64,000 nt of DNA from Microbacterium sp. SORGH_AS_0888 (lineage in GTDB: Bacteria > Actinomycetota > Actinomycetes > Actinomycetales > Microbacteriaceae), in contig NZ_JAUTAZ010000001.1 in assembly GCF_030818905.1 (NCBI RefSeq), positions 1,364,001 to 1,428,000 on the forward strand, given 5' to 3'. Of this stretch, positions 18,531 through 28,142 are shown piece after piece. Each line of letters begins with the position of its first letter. Positions within the stretch are counted from its first letter, which is position 1. Under the pieces are notes generated by a model. The model had not been told where the DNA came from. It was given only the letters and a program-made list of their open reading frames with translations, and searched no databases. The translations under genes and the position numbers were made by a program.

Positions 18531-19781
18531 ATGATGACACGCAGAACTCGGGCAGCCCTCGGCGCCACGACCCTGCTCGGAGTCGGTGCGCTCGCGCTGA
18601 CCGCGTGCAGCTCCGGCTTCGGCGCGACGACGGAGTCGACCGGCGCGCTCACCGCCTCGGACAAGCCCCTCACCGTCCTGATCGGCTCCTCCGGTGACGC
18701 CGAGACGACGGCGGTCAAGGACGCGGTGGCCGCTTGGTCCTCCTCATCCGGAACGGGCGCGACCGTCACGGCGGCGAGCGACATCAATCAGCAGCTGTCG
18801 CAGGGCTTCGCCTCCGGCTCGCCCGCCGACGTCTTCTACCTCTCCGCGGACGCGATGGCCGGATACGCCTCCAACGGATCGCTGCTGCCCTACGGCGACC
18901 AGCTCAGCAACAAGGACGACTTCTACCCGAGCCTGCGGAGCACCTTCACCTACGACGGCAAGCTGTACTGCGCGCCGAAGGACTTCTCCACGCTGCAGCT
19001 GGTGATCAACAGCGACATGTGGTCCGCGGCCGGTCTCACGGACGCCGACGTCCCCACCACGTGGGATCAGCTCGCCGCTGTGGCGACCAGGCTCACGACC
19101 GCCGACCACGTCGGCCTGTCGATGAGCGGCGAGTACGCCCGCGTCGGCGCGTTCATGGCGGCCGCCGGCGGCAACCTCATGAACGACGACTCGACGCAGG
19201 CGACGGCCGACAGCGCGGCCAACGTCGAGGCGTTGACCTACGTGAAGAAGCTGCTCGACGGCGGCGAGCTGAAGTTCGCGGCCGACGTCGGCGCGGGCTG
19301 GGGCGGCGAGGCCTTCGGCACCCAGAAGGCGGCCATGACGGTCGAGGGCAACTGGATAACGGGCGCCCTCGCCAGCGACTACCCCGGCGTGACGTACCGG
19401 GTGGTGGAGCTGCCGGCCGGACCGGCGGGCAAGGGCACCCTGCAGTTCACCAACTGCTGGGGCATCGCCGCCGACAGCCCGAACCAGAAGGCCGCGCTCG
19501 ATCTCGTCGAGCACCTCACGAGCACACAGCAGCAGCTCGCGTTCTCGAGCGCGTTCGGCGTGATGCCCTCGATCCAGTCCGCGGCAGACCAGTGGAGCGC
19601 GGCGAACCCGACCCTCGTGCCGTTCCTCAAGGGCGCCGACTACGCGAAGGGCGTTCCGACGGCGAAGGGCGCAGCCGCCGTGGTCACCGACTTCAACGGC
19701 GCGCTGGGCAGCCTCGCCACGGGCGATCCGGCCACGATCCTCGACACCGCCCAGAAGAACCTCGAAGCGCTCCTGAAGTAA
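18531..19781 (+). CDS. ABC transporter extracellular sugar-binding lipoprotein (CUT1 type)
   Basis: A 416-residue solute-binding protein. The signal peptide ends in lipobox L-T-A-C (near residue 25), so it is anchored outside the membrane. The mature part has the type 2 periplasmic-binding fold of family 1 carbohydrate binders: ADVFYLSADAMAGYASNG, KAAMTVEGNWITGAL, AFGVMPS. The start is ATG 18531 (or 18534) after GGAGAGAG. First gene of the LacI-controlled importer; two permeases follow 2 nt downstream. The ATPase is not present and is probably a shared MsiK-like subunit elsewhere. Confidence 0.93.
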   Translation: MMTRRTRAALGATTLLGVGALALTACSSGFGATTESTGALTASDKPLTVLIGSSGDAETTAVKDAVAAWSSSSGTGATVTAASDINQQLSQGFASGSPADVFYLSADAMAGYASNGSLLPYGDQLSNKDDFYPSLRSTFTYDGKLYCAPKDFSTLQLVINSDMWSAAGLTDADVPTTWDQLAAVATRLTTADHVGLSMSGEYARVGAFMAAAGGNLMNDDSTQATADSAANVEALTYVKKLLDGGELKFAADVGAGWGGEAFGTQKAAMTVEGNWITGALASDYPGVTYRVVELPAGPAGKGTLQFTNCWGIAADSPNQKAALDLVEHLTSTQQQLAFSSAFGVMPSIQSAADQWSAANPTLVPFLKGADYAKGVPTAKGAAAVVTDFNGALGSLATGDPATILDTAQKNLEALLK

Positions 19782-19783
19782 CC

Positions 19784-20875
19784 ATGACCACCGTCTCCGA
19801 TCGGTCTCGTCGCGGCATCCGTCGCGGCGAGACCGTGTCGGGGTGGCTGTTCACCGCCCCGATGCTCATCATCCTCGGACTCTTCCTCGCCGTCCCCGTG
19901 CTCATGGCGCTGTGGGTCAGCGTGAGCGACTGGGGCGGACGCGGCTCGCCCTTCTCGGGATCGGTCGGCTTCGTGGGGCTCAAGAACTATGCCGCGATCC
20001 TGCTCGGTGGCGGCCTGGCGGAGCAGGGCTTCGGCATGAGCCTGAAGAACAACGCCTGGTACGTGGTCCTCGTGGTGCCGGCGCAGACGGCGCTCAGCCT
20101 CTTCCTCGCGGTGCTCGTCAATCGTCAGGTGCTGCGGGGCAGGAGCTTCTTCCGCACGGCGTTCTACTTCCCGTCCGTCACGAGCACGGTCGCCATCACG
20201 GTCCTGTTCCTGTTCCTCTTCTCCACCACGGGCGCCGTCAACGCGGCCCTCGGATGGCTCGGGATCAACGGGCCGAACTGGTTCAACGATCCGAGCGGCA
20301 TCTTCCACTTCGGCCAGCAGAGCGGCCCGGAGGCGCTCGAGCAGGCGACGGTGCTCGGTGTCCCGCTCTGGGACTGGATCGTCGGGCCCAGCGTCGCGAT
20401 GTGCGTGTACATCATCATGGCCGTCTTCACGACGAGCGGGACCTTCATGCTCCTGTTCCTCGCCGCCCTCCAGAACATCTCCGGCGAGGTGCAGGAGGCC
20501 GCCATGGTCGACGGCGCCAACGCGTGGCAGCGGTTCTGGCGCATCACCCTCCCCCAGCTGCGGCCGACGCTGTTCACCGTCCTGACGCTCGGCCTGATCG
20601 GCGGATGGCAGGTGTTCGATCAGATCTACACCGGCACGCGCGGCCAGCCCGCCAAGACCACGTTGACGCCGGCCTACCAGTCGTATCAGGCGTCCTTCCT
20701 CGATCAGGAATGGGGACAGGGCGCGGCGATCGCGTTCATCCTCTTCGTGATCATCATCGCCTTCACGCTCCTCCAGCGCTGGATCCTGCGTGAGCGTGCG
20801 GTCTCGCGGCGCCGCGTGCGCCCGTACCTGGAGGCGGTCAGACGGGCCGAGCGACGTTCGGGGGACCCGCGATGA
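19784..20875 (+). CDS. Carbohydrate ABC transporter permease (MalF type)
   Basis: A 363-residue inner permease with six or more membrane helices and the binding-protein-dependent transport EAA loop EAAMVDGANAWQRFWRITLPQLRP, which docks the ATPase. It starts 2 nt after the lipoprotein stop and overlaps the next permease by 4 nt (ATGA). It forms the importer channel with the MalG-type partner. Confidence 0.93.
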   Translation: MTTVSDRSRRGIRRGETVSGWLFTAPMLIILGLFLAVPVLMALWVSVSDWGGRGSPFSGSVGFVGLKNYAAILLGGGLAEQGFGMSLKNNAWYVVLVVPAQTALSLFLAVLVNRQVLRGRSFFRTAFYFPSVTSTVAITVLFLFLFSTTGAVNAALGWLGINGPNWFNDPSGIFHFGQQSGPEALEQATVLGVPLWDWIVGPSVAMCVYIIMAVFTTSGTFMLLFLAALQNISGEVQEAAMVDGANAWQRFWRITLPQLRPTLFTVLTLGLIGGWQVFDQIYTGTRGQPAKTTLTPAYQSYQASFLDQEWGQGAAIAFILFVIIIAFTLLQRWILRERAVSRRRVRPYLEAVRRAERRSGDPR

Positions 20876-21735
20876 CGGCCATGACGACTCCGGGACGCCG
20901 GCGCGGCACCGCGCGGATCGCCACGACCTCCGTTCTCTACGCCGTGCTCATCGCGCTCGCGATCGTCTACATCTACCCGTTCCTGATCCAGATCGCCACG
21001 AGCCTGAAGACCGACCCGGATGCCGTCGCGCACCCGCTCTCGCCGGTCCCCCAGACCGTCACGACCGAGGCCTACGCCCAGCTGTTCCTGAACTCGGACT
21101 TCCCGGTCTGGTTCACGAACTCCGTGATCGTCACGGTCTGCGTCACGGTCGGACGGGTGTTCTTCGTCTCGCTCGCCGGCTACGCCCTGGCGCGGCTGCG
21201 GTTCCGTGGCCGCGGGGTCGTGTTCGCGGGCCTCGTCGCCGTCATGAGCGTGCCGACGGTCGTGCTCCTGATCCCGAAGTTCCTCGTGATCAACACCCTC
21301 GGGATGTACGACTCCTACGCGGGCATGATCCTGCCCCTCCTCGTGGATGCGGCGGGGGTGTTCATCATGAAGAACTTCTTCGAGTCGATCCCCGCCTCGG
21401 TCGAGGAGCAGGCCCGCATCGACGGCGCCGGCACCTTCCGGGTGTTCTGGTCGGTCGTGCTGCCGATGGCGCGCCCCGCGCTGGTCACGATCGTCATCCT
21501 CTCGTTCCAGGGATCGTGGAACGAGCTCGCGCACTTCATCGTGTCGACCCAGTCACCGGAGCTCACGACACTGACGAAGGGCGTCGCGCAGCTCGCGAAC
21601 GGCCAGCTGAGCCAGGGCCGGCAGTACCCGCTCAAACTCGCCGCGGCGATCATCATGACGGTGCCGGTGGCGGTCATGTTCTTCGTCTTCCAGCGGCGCA
21701 TCATGAACGCGAGCGAGGGCGCCGTGAAGGAGTGA
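20872..21735 (+). CDS. Carbohydrate ABC transporter permease (MalG type)
   Basis: A 287-residue second permease of the CUT1 importer, with about six helices and EAA loop EEQARIDGAGTFRVFWSVVLP. ATG 20872 overlaps the stop of the first permease. The glycoside hydrolase gene begins 50 nt downstream. Confidence 0.93.
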   Translation: MTAMTTPGRRRGTARIATTSVLYAVLIALAIVYIYPFLIQIATSLKTDPDAVAHPLSPVPQTVTTEAYAQLFLNSDFPVWFTNSVIVTVCVTVGRVFFVSLAGYALARLRFRGRGVVFAGLVAVMSVPTVVLLIPKFLVINTLGMYDSYAGMILPLLVDAAGVFIMKNFFESIPASVEEQARIDGAGTFRVFWSVVLPMARPALVTIVILSFQGSWNELAHFIVSTQSPELTTLTKGVAQLANGQLSQGRQYPLKLAAAIIMTVPVAVMFFVFQRRIMNASEGAVKE

Positions 21736-21785
21736 CACGCGCCCCGGTCCCCGTCGTCTCCCGTCCTCCTCTCCCTCCGGAAGCC

Positions 21786-23654
21786 ATGCAACCTCTTCTC
21801 CACGACCAGCACGTCATCCTCCGCGCGCCCGTCCAGGCCTGGCAGGGCCCCGACGGATCGATGGGCGACGCCCCGATCCACGGCCTGTACCTCGGCGACA
21901 TCCGGCTGATCTCCCATCTGCGCCTGCGCGTGGGCGGCGCCTCCGGCGAGCACGTCGCCATCGCCGAGGACGCCGCCGATCGCGCGGTCTTCGTCTCGCT
22001 CGTGCGGCAGCTCGACGACGCCGACGCCGACCCGCACCTGCGCGCGGTGCGGACACGCACGGTCACCGCGAGCGGACTGCGCGAGGGCGTGCGTCTCGAG
22101 TCCGCGCTCGCGGATCCGCTGCGCACGACGGTGGAGATCGCACTCTCGAGCGACCTCGCGGCGATGGACCTGGTCAAGTCCGGACGCTCGGGGGACCCTG
22201 CCGCGTTCGAGCTCGCGGGAACGACCGCGCACTGGGGCCGCGACGCGGTTCGGGTCGCGGTGACCGCCGAGGGGGCACGGCTGCGGGTCGACGGCGACCT
22301 GCTCGTCCTGACCTGGGACATCGAGCTCGTGCCGGGCTCGGCCGCGGAGGTGGAGTGGCGCGTCGAGGCGACCGACGCGCGCGCGGTGGTCACGGCCCCC
22401 ACGACGCCCGTACCGTGGTCGCAGCCGTCCGTCGTCGACGACGACCGGCTGCGCCGCTGGGTCGAGCGGGCACTCGGAGATCTCGACGCGCTCCGGCTGG
22501 AGACGACCCGCGCGCCCGGTGAGCAGTTCCTCGCCGCCGGCGCGCCGTGGTTCTTCACCCTCTTCGGACGGGACTCCCTGTGGGCCGCGCGCATGCTCCT
22601 GCCCCTGGGCACCGGCCTGGCGGCATCCACCCTGCGCGTGCTGGCACGGTTCCAGGGCCGGGAGTCGGTCTCGGACACCGCCGAGCAGCCGGGGAAGATC
22701 ATGCACGAGCTGCGCCGCGACACGCTCGAGATCCCGGGCGAGGCCATCGCTCTCCCCCCGCTCTACTACGGCACGGTCGACGCCACTCCGCTGTGGGTGT
22801 GCCTGCTGCACGACGCCTGGCGCGCGGGGATGCCGGACGCGGAGGTGGCCGAGCTGCTGCCGCACCTGGAGGCCGCGCTGTCCTGGATGCGCGACTTCGG
22901 CGACAGCGACGGCGACGGGCTCCTGGAGTACGTCGACGAGACCGGCCACGGGCTCTCGAACCAGGGCTGGAAGGACTCCGGGGACAGCGTGCAGTGGCGC
23001 GACGGAACGCTCGCGCAGGGCCCCATCGCGCTGTGCGAGGTGCAGGCCTACGCCTACGAGGCGGCTCGGCACGGTGCGGACCTGCTGGAGCACTTCGGAC
23101 GCGATGGGACGGGGTGGCGGGACTGGGCCTCGCGGTTGCGTGCCGCGTTCCACGACAGGTTCTGGGTCGACGACCCCGAGGGCGCCTTCCCCGCGATCGC
23201 ACTCGACGCAGACAAACGCCCCGTCGACAGCGTGACCTCGAACATCGGACACCTGCTCGGCACGGGACTCCTGGACGCAGCGCAGGCTCGGCTCGTCGCG
23301 CGCAGGCTCCTCTCCCCCGCCCTGGACTCCGGCTACGGGCTCCGCACGCTCGCCACCGATGCGGGCGGCTACTGGCCGCTCGGCTATCATCGCGGCACCG
23401 TGTGGGCGCACGACACGGCGATCGCCATCCGCGGGCTGGCTGCCGAGGGGATCGCCCCGGGCCCGCTCATCGACGGACTCCTGTCCGCGGCGGCGGCATT
23501 CGACTACCGGATGCCGGAGCTCCACGGCGGAGACGCGCGCTCCGCGATCGGGCGGCCGGTGCCGTATCCTGCGGCGTGCCGCCCGCAGGCGTGGTCGGCG
23601 GCGGCGGCCGTCACGTGCCTGGATGCGAAGGTCCGGAACGCGGGAGAATCCTGA
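21786..23654 (+). CDS. Amylo-alpha-1,6-glucosidase / glycogen-debranching-type glycoside hydrolase
   Basis: A 622-residue protein. The N-terminal bis-type domain (HGLYLGDIRLISHLRLRVGG, about residues 1-220) is followed by an (alpha/alpha)6 catalytic barrel with APWFFTLFGRDSLWAARMLL, GYGLRTLATDAGGYWPLGYHRGTVWAHDTAIA and acidic residues in DFGDSDGDGLLEYVDE. Cytoplasmic, no signal peptide. Together with the importer it probably hydrolyses the imported oligosaccharide. I chose ATG 21786 because the domain starts there; GTG 21732, overlapping the permease stop, is possible. Confidence 0.85.
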   Translation: MQPLLHDQHVILRAPVQAWQGPDGSMGDAPIHGLYLGDIRLISHLRLRVGGASGEHVAIAEDAADRAVFVSLVRQLDDADADPHLRAVRTRTVTASGLREGVRLESALADPLRTTVEIALSSDLAAMDLVKSGRSGDPAAFELAGTTAHWGRDAVRVAVTAEGARLRVDGDLLVLTWDIELVPGSAAEVEWRVEATDARAVVTAPTTPVPWSQPSVVDDDRLRRWVERALGDLDALRLETTRAPGEQFLAAGAPWFFTLFGRDSLWAARMLLPLGTGLAASTLRVLARFQGRESVSDTAEQPGKIMHELRRDTLEIPGEAIALPPLYYGTVDATPLWVCLLHDAWRAGMPDAEVAELLPHLEAALSWMRDFGDSDGDGLLEYVDETGHGLSNQGWKDSGDSVQWRDGTLAQGPIALCEVQAYAYEAARHGADLLEHFGRDGTGWRDWASRLRAAFHDRFWVDDPEGAFPAIALDADKRPVDSVTSNIGHLLGTGLLDAAQARLVARRLLSPALDSGYGLRTLATDAGGYWPLGYHRGTVWAHDTAIAIRGLAAEGIAPGPLIDGLLSAAAAFDYRMPELHGGDARSAIGRPVPYPAACRPQAWSAAAAVTCLDAKVRNAGES

Positions 23655-23677
23655 GCCACGGACGACCCATCCGTTCG

Positions 23678-23700
23678 TATAGCTAGATATTCTAGCTATA
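23678..23700. promoter_or_regulatory. Perfect 23-nt palindromic operator on the MFS promoter/start codon
   Basis: TATAGCTAGA (23678-23687), TAT, TCTAGCTATA (23691-23700): a perfect 10-bp inverted repeat whose last base is the A of the MFS start codon. A TATTCT -10-like box (23688-23693) inside it ends 6 nt before the ATG, so a bound repressor would cover promoter and start together. This AT-rich motif resembles sites of PadR-like repressors; no regulator gene is adjacent. Confidence 0.75.
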
Positions 23701-25325
23701 TGAACGACGCTCCCCCCGGCTCACGACGACGCTGGGCCGCACTGGTCTTCATCAGCATCGCGGTGTCCTTGATCATCGTGGACTCCACGATCGTGAACGT
23801 CGCGGTGCCCTCCATCGTCGGCGACCTGGGCCTCACCTCGACCCAGGTGCAGTGGGTGCAGGAGGCCTACACGCTCGTGTTCGCCTCCCTCCTCCTGCTG
23901 TTCGGCGTGTTCGCCGACCGATGGGGCAGACGCCGCGTGCTGCTGACCGGCGTCGCGATCTTCACGCTGGCCTCGGTGGGCGCGGCCCTCGCCCCCACGG
24001 GCGGTGCGCTCATCGCGCTGCGGGTGCTGCAGGGCGCGGGCGGAGCCATGATGCTGCCGACCACCCTCTCGCTGATCAACGCGACCTTCCGCGGCCGCGA
24101 GCGCGCCATCGCGTTCGCGATCTGGGGCTCCACGATCGGCGGCATGGCCGCCGTCGGCCCGCTGCTGGGCGGCTGGCTGACCACCGCGTTCTCGTGGCGC
24201 TGGGCCTTCGGCATCAACGTGCCGCTCGGCATCCTCATCATCCTGGGCGTCCTGCTCACGGTCATCGAGTCGAAGGCGCCGCGCAGCGGCGGGCTGGACA
24301 TCGTGGGCGCGCTGCTCGCGGTCGTGCTCTTCTCCTCCCTCGTGTTCGCCCTCATCGAGGGCCGCACCTTCGGATGGTGGGCGAGCGAGACCGCGCCGAG
24401 CATCGGTGACTGGACCTGGCCCTGGCCGGTGTCGCCGATCCCCTTCGCCTTCGCGCTCGCGGCGGTCGCGCTCGCCCTGTTCCTGCTCCGAGGTCGCCGT
24501 CGCCACCGTGCGGGGAGAGCGACGCTCGTCGAGTTCCGGCTGTTCCGGCTGGCCTCGTTCCGCAACGGCAACGTCGTCGCGATGGTCGTGGCGCTGGGAG
24601 AGTTCGGCCTGATCCTCGCCCTCCCCCTCTGGCTGCAGTTCGTGCTCGGCTTCGAGGCGGTGCAGACCGGTCTCGTCCTGCTCGCGCTCGCGGGCGGCTC
24701 CTTCGCCGCCAGCGGGCTCGCCGGCGCCTTCAGCGGTCGCGTCGCTCCCGTCCTCGTCGTGCGTCTCGGGCTCGTCTGCGAGATCGTCGGCATCGCCGCC
24801 GTCGGATTCGTCGTCGCGCCGGACGCCGCGTGGGGCTGGCTCCTCCCGGGCCTCGCGGTCTACGGGTTCGGCGTCGGCCTCGCGACGGCGCAGCTGACCG
24901 GGGTCATCCTCGCCGACGTCCCGGTCGAGATGTCCGGACAGGGCTCGGGCATGCAGTCGACCTCGCGCCAGATCGGCTCCGCGCTCGGCATCGCGATCCT
25001 CGGCACCGTGCTCTACGGCGCGACGGGCACGGGCCTCGCGGCGCGCCTCGACGAGGCCGGGATGTCGCCGCCCGCCGCGGCGGCGGTCGTCTCGGCCGTG
25101 GTGGACAGCGCGGGCGCCGCCATCCCGCCCCTCCTCGCGAACCCCGAGACCCGGGCGACGGGGCAGGCCGCGGCGTCCGCCTTCTCGGACGGCACCCGCA
25201 TCGCCGCCTGGACCGCCGCCGGCTTCCTCGTGCTCGGCCTCGGCGCCTCGTTCAGCCTCGGCGGCGCGCGCCGCCGTGAGGAGACGGACCCGACGGCGAT
25301 CGCCGATCCCGCGCCGCGCGCCTAG
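23700..25325 (+). CDS. DHA2-family (14-helix) MFS drug transporter
   Basis: A 541-residue multidrug-type exporter of about 14 helices. Motif A is GVFADRWGRRRVLL; helix 1 contains DSTIVNVAVPSI, the D-x-T-I-V-N-V-A motif of the DHA2 family; motif C-like glycines follow in helix 5. It expels amphipathic compounds in exchange for protons by family analogy. No ribosome-binding site precedes ATG 23700; the palindromic operator overlaps the start, and a -10-like box 6 nt upstream points to a leaderless mRNA. Confidence 0.92.
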   Translation: MNDAPPGSRRRWAALVFISIAVSLIIVDSTIVNVAVPSIVGDLGLTSTQVQWVQEAYTLVFASLLLLFGVFADRWGRRRVLLTGVAIFTLASVGAALAPTGGALIALRVLQGAGGAMMLPTTLSLINATFRGRERAIAFAIWGSTIGGMAAVGPLLGGWLTTAFSWRWAFGINVPLGILIILGVLLTVIESKAPRSGGLDIVGALLAVVLFSSLVFALIEGRTFGWWASETAPSIGDWTWPWPVSPIPFAFALAAVALALFLLRGRRRHRAGRATLVEFRLFRLASFRNGNVVAMVVALGEFGLILALPLWLQFVLGFEAVQTGLVLLALAGGSFAASGLAGAFSGRVAPVLVVRLGLVCEIVGIAAVGFVVAPDAAWGWLLPGLAVYGFGVGLATAQLTGVILADVPVEMSGQGSGMQSTSRQIGSALGIAILGTVLYGATGTGLAARLDEAGMSPPAAAAVVSAVVDSAGAAIPPLLANPETRATGQAAASAFSDGTRIAAWTAAGFLVLGLGASFSLGGARRREETDPTAIADPAPRA

Positions 25326-25436
25326 CTGTACCCAGCCGCGGCGTCCGGGCGGCCCCGAGCCGCGGACGCGCGTCTCGAGATCAACTTCAGGGCCGCCCAG
25401 GTCAACTCTCCGCCTCGCCACCTGCGCATCATCGTT

Positions 25437-25446
25437 GTGGTACCAC
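25437..25446. promoter_or_regulatory. Palindrome GTGGTACCAC upstream of the amidase
   Basis: A perfect 10-bp palindrome 32 nt before ATG 25479. TGGTnnnACCA-like cores occur in FadR/GntR-type operators, but this one lacks the three-base spacer. No GntR gene is nearby; the local regulator is AraC type. Confidence 0.3.
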
Positions 25447-25478
25447 CGTCGGTGCCGGTGACGAGGGAGTTACGGGGA

Positions 25479-26894
25479 ATGATGCACGAGTCCGCGGTCG
25501 AGCTGTCGCGCCGCATCCGAGAGGGCGAGCTGACCGCGACCGAGCTGATGACGGAGGCGATCCGCGCCGCGGACGCGGTCGACCCGCGCATGAACGCCCT
25601 CATCTGGCGTGACGACGAGACGTCCCTCCGGGATGCCGCAGCCGCCGACGCCGCACTCGCGGCCGGCGCCGCGGTCGGCCCCTTCCACGGCGTCCCACTG
25701 CCCATCAAGGAGCTCACCTGGGTCGCGGGCCAGCCCGGGACGTTCGGCTCGCGCGGCGTGAGCGACGCGCCGCGACCCGTGAGCGATCTCGTGGTGGATC
25801 GGTTCCGCGACGCGGGCTTCCTGCTCTTCGGCCGCAGCAACTCGCCCGAGGCCGGACCCATGTCGGTGACCGAGAACTCCCGGTTCGGCGTGACCCGCAA
25901 CCCGTGGAACCTCGACTACTCCCCGGCCGGCTCCTCCGGCGGCGCGGCGGCGGCGGTCGCGGCCGGCATCGTCCCGGTCGCTCACGCGACGGACGGCGGC
26001 GGGTCGATCCGCATGCCCTCCTCGGCCACCGGGCTCGTGGGGCTCAAGCCCTCGCGGGGACGCGTGCCGGCACGCGTGCCCACGTGGGAGCACTCGATCG
26101 TCGAGGGCGTCATCACCCGGCACGTCGAGGACGCCGCGGCGATCCTGGACGCGATCTCCGCGCCCGACCCCACCCTCCCCTACTCCGCTCCCCTCCCGCC
26201 GCGTCCCTTCGCCGAGGAGCTGCATCACGACGGCCCCCGCCTGCGCATCGGCCTCCTCCTCGACGCGCCGAGCGGCGTGCCGGTCGACCCCGAGTGCCGG
26301 GCGGCGGCCGAGGACCTGGCGCGCGCCCTCGAGCACCTCGGTCACACGGTGGAGCCGGTCCGTCCGCTCCTGCACTCCTGGGAGGCGGTGCTCGGCTTCG
26401 TCGACGTCATCATCAACTCGTGGCTGTGGACCACGCCCTACGAGGATGCCGAGCTCGCCGAGCCGTACATCCGCGCCCGCCGCGCCCGCGCCCGCGCCCA
26501 CACCGGAGGCGACTACGCGATCGCCGCGATGCGGCTCTACCGCGAGAACGTCGACATCCTCGCGCAGTGGGGACGCGACTTCGACGTGCTCCTGACCCCG
26601 ACCATGGCGACCACGCCGCCGCCGGTGGGCGTCGTGCTCGCCGAGGCGAACGCGGCGTTCGACGGCCCGCGGCTCACCGAGAACCAGATGATCGCGTTCA
26701 CGGCGTTCGCGAACATCACCGGACAGCCCGCGATCTCCCTCCCCGTGCGGATGAGCGCGACCGGTCTCCCGGTGGGCGCGCAGCTGATCGGCCGTCCCTT
26801 CGGGGAGGGCGAGCTGGTACGTCTGGCGGCCTCGGTCCAGGAGCACTTCGGCTGGACCCGCCGCCATCCCACCGCCGCCGGGATCGCGCACTGA
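25479..26894 (+). CDS. Amidase-signature family hydrolase
   Basis: A 471-residue amidase. The Ser-cisSer-Lys triad is visible: Lys in GVPLPIKELTWVAG, cis-Ser in SPAGSSGGAAAAVAAG, and nucleophile Ser in DGGGSIRMP. The C-terminal part QMIAFTAFANITGQPAISLP is typical. It hydrolyses a carboxamide in the cytoplasm. Start ATG 25479 or 25482 after GAGGGAG. It lies 68 nt upstream of the ribose-type ABC importer, so it probably acts on the imported solute or its amide. Confidence 0.92.
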   Translation: MMHESAVELSRRIREGELTATELMTEAIRAADAVDPRMNALIWRDDETSLRDAAAADAALAAGAAVGPFHGVPLPIKELTWVAGQPGTFGSRGVSDAPRPVSDLVVDRFRDAGFLLFGRSNSPEAGPMSVTENSRFGVTRNPWNLDYSPAGSSGGAAAAVAAGIVPVAHATDGGGSIRMPSSATGLVGLKPSRGRVPARVPTWEHSIVEGVITRHVEDAAAILDAISAPDPTLPYSAPLPPRPFAEELHHDGPRLRIGLLLDAPSGVPVDPECRAAAEDLARALEHLGHTVEPVRPLLHSWEAVLGFVDVIINSWLWTTPYEDAELAEPYIRARRARARAHTGGDYAIAAMRLYRENVDILAQWGRDFDVLLTPTMATTPPPVGVVLAEANAAFDGPRLTENQMIAFTAFANITGQPAISLPVRMSATGLPVGAQLIGRPFGEGELVRLAASVQEHFGWTRRHPTAAGIAH

Positions 26895-26962
26895 CCCGCT
26901 TCGTCCTGCGCCACCCCCGCGGCGGAGAACCCGAGAACACAGCACCAGAAGGAGCGTCTTCC

Positions 26963-28142
26963 ATGTCCACCCGTCCCCGCGCATCGTGGCGCGGCCTGCT
27001 GGTCGCCGGCATCGCCGCCGGCGCCCTGCTGCTGAGCGCCTGTTCCTCCCCCACCGCCGCCCCCGGCGGCGACGCCTCCGGCGGCAGCGTGCCCGCCGAG
27101 GTCGGCTCCGCCGTCTCGGCCGCCTACCAGGGCACCTCCGGACCGCTGCCCGGCTCCTCGCCCGCCGTGTCGCCGGGGCACCGCCTCTGGATCGTCTCGG
27201 CGTTCCAGCAGGTTCCGGGTCTGGCCTACCTGTCCGCGCAGCTGGGCGACGCCTCGACCGCGCTCGGCTGGAGTTCCAGCGTCTGCGACGGCCAGAACAA
27301 CGCCAACGGCGCCTGGGCCACCTGCATCCGGCAGGGCGTCGCGTCCGGCGCCGACACGATCGTCCTCGTGAGCGTCGACTGCGCGCCCGTCGCTCAGGCG
27401 CTGGCCGAGGCGAAGGCGGCGAAGGTCGCGATCGCCGGGATCTCCTCCTTCGACTGCTCCGATCCCAGCCAGGGCGGCCGGGCAGGCGATGTTCGACACG
27501 CAGCTGCAGTACGGCGACGGCATCCACGGCGTCGCGGACTTCTTCGAGCAGAGCGGCAAGCTGCGCGCCGACTACGTGATCGAGAAGACCGGCGGTGCGG
27601 CCAAGGTGCTGCACGTCGAGTTCACGGGCGTCGCGATCGGCGACTACCTCTCGAAGGGCTTCACGGAGGAGCTCGCCGCCAAGTGCCCCGGCTGCGAAGT
27701 CGTGGGGACCGTCTCGATCACCCCCGCCGACATCGCCCAGATGCGACAGAAGTTCGAGACCGGGATGCTGCAGGCCTCCGGCGCGAACGCGATCGTCGTC
27801 GACCTCGGCTTCATGCTCGCCGGCGGCATCCAGCAGTCCCTCGTCGCCAGCAACGCGGGCAACGGTCGCGTCGTCCTGGGCGGCGAGTGCACGCAGGACG
27901 AGATCGGCTACCTGCACGACGCGAACGGCATCCAGGCCTGCATCGCGATCTCCAACGGCCGCGCCGCCTGGTCGCTGGCTGACCAGCTGAACCGCTTCTT
28001 CAACGGCCAGAGCGCCGTCAGCGACGGCATCGGCTGGACCCTCCTGGACGCGGCGTCGCCCAACCTGCCGGCCGCCGGCCAGAACTACGACGGACCGCTC
28101 GACTACCGCGCGGGCTACAAGGCGCTCTGGAAGGTCTCGTGA
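26963..28142 (+). pseudogene. CUT2-type ABC substrate-binding lipoprotein, frameshifted
   Basis: The lipoprotein signal LLVAGIAAGALLLSAC ends at a Cys near residue 26, so the mature protein is lipid-anchored. The body is a ribose-binding-like (Peripla_BP type 1) domain: LWIVSAFQQVPGLAYLSAQL, DTIVLVSVDCAPVAQAL, then GNGRVVLGGECTQDEIGYL. The frame changes at the GGG run 27480-27482: before it the reading is FDCSDPSQGG, after it QAMFDTQLQYGDG in the next frame. Deleting one G gives a continuous 392-residue protein ending at 28142. ATG 26963 follows AAGGAG. Binding component of the following importer; the break is probably a sequencing insertion. Confidence 0.8.

Noticed and set aside
25437..25446. 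FadR/GntR operator before the amidase
   Set aside because: Only a 10-bp palindrome without the family spacer and no GntR gene nearby; listed with low confidence, not as a finding.
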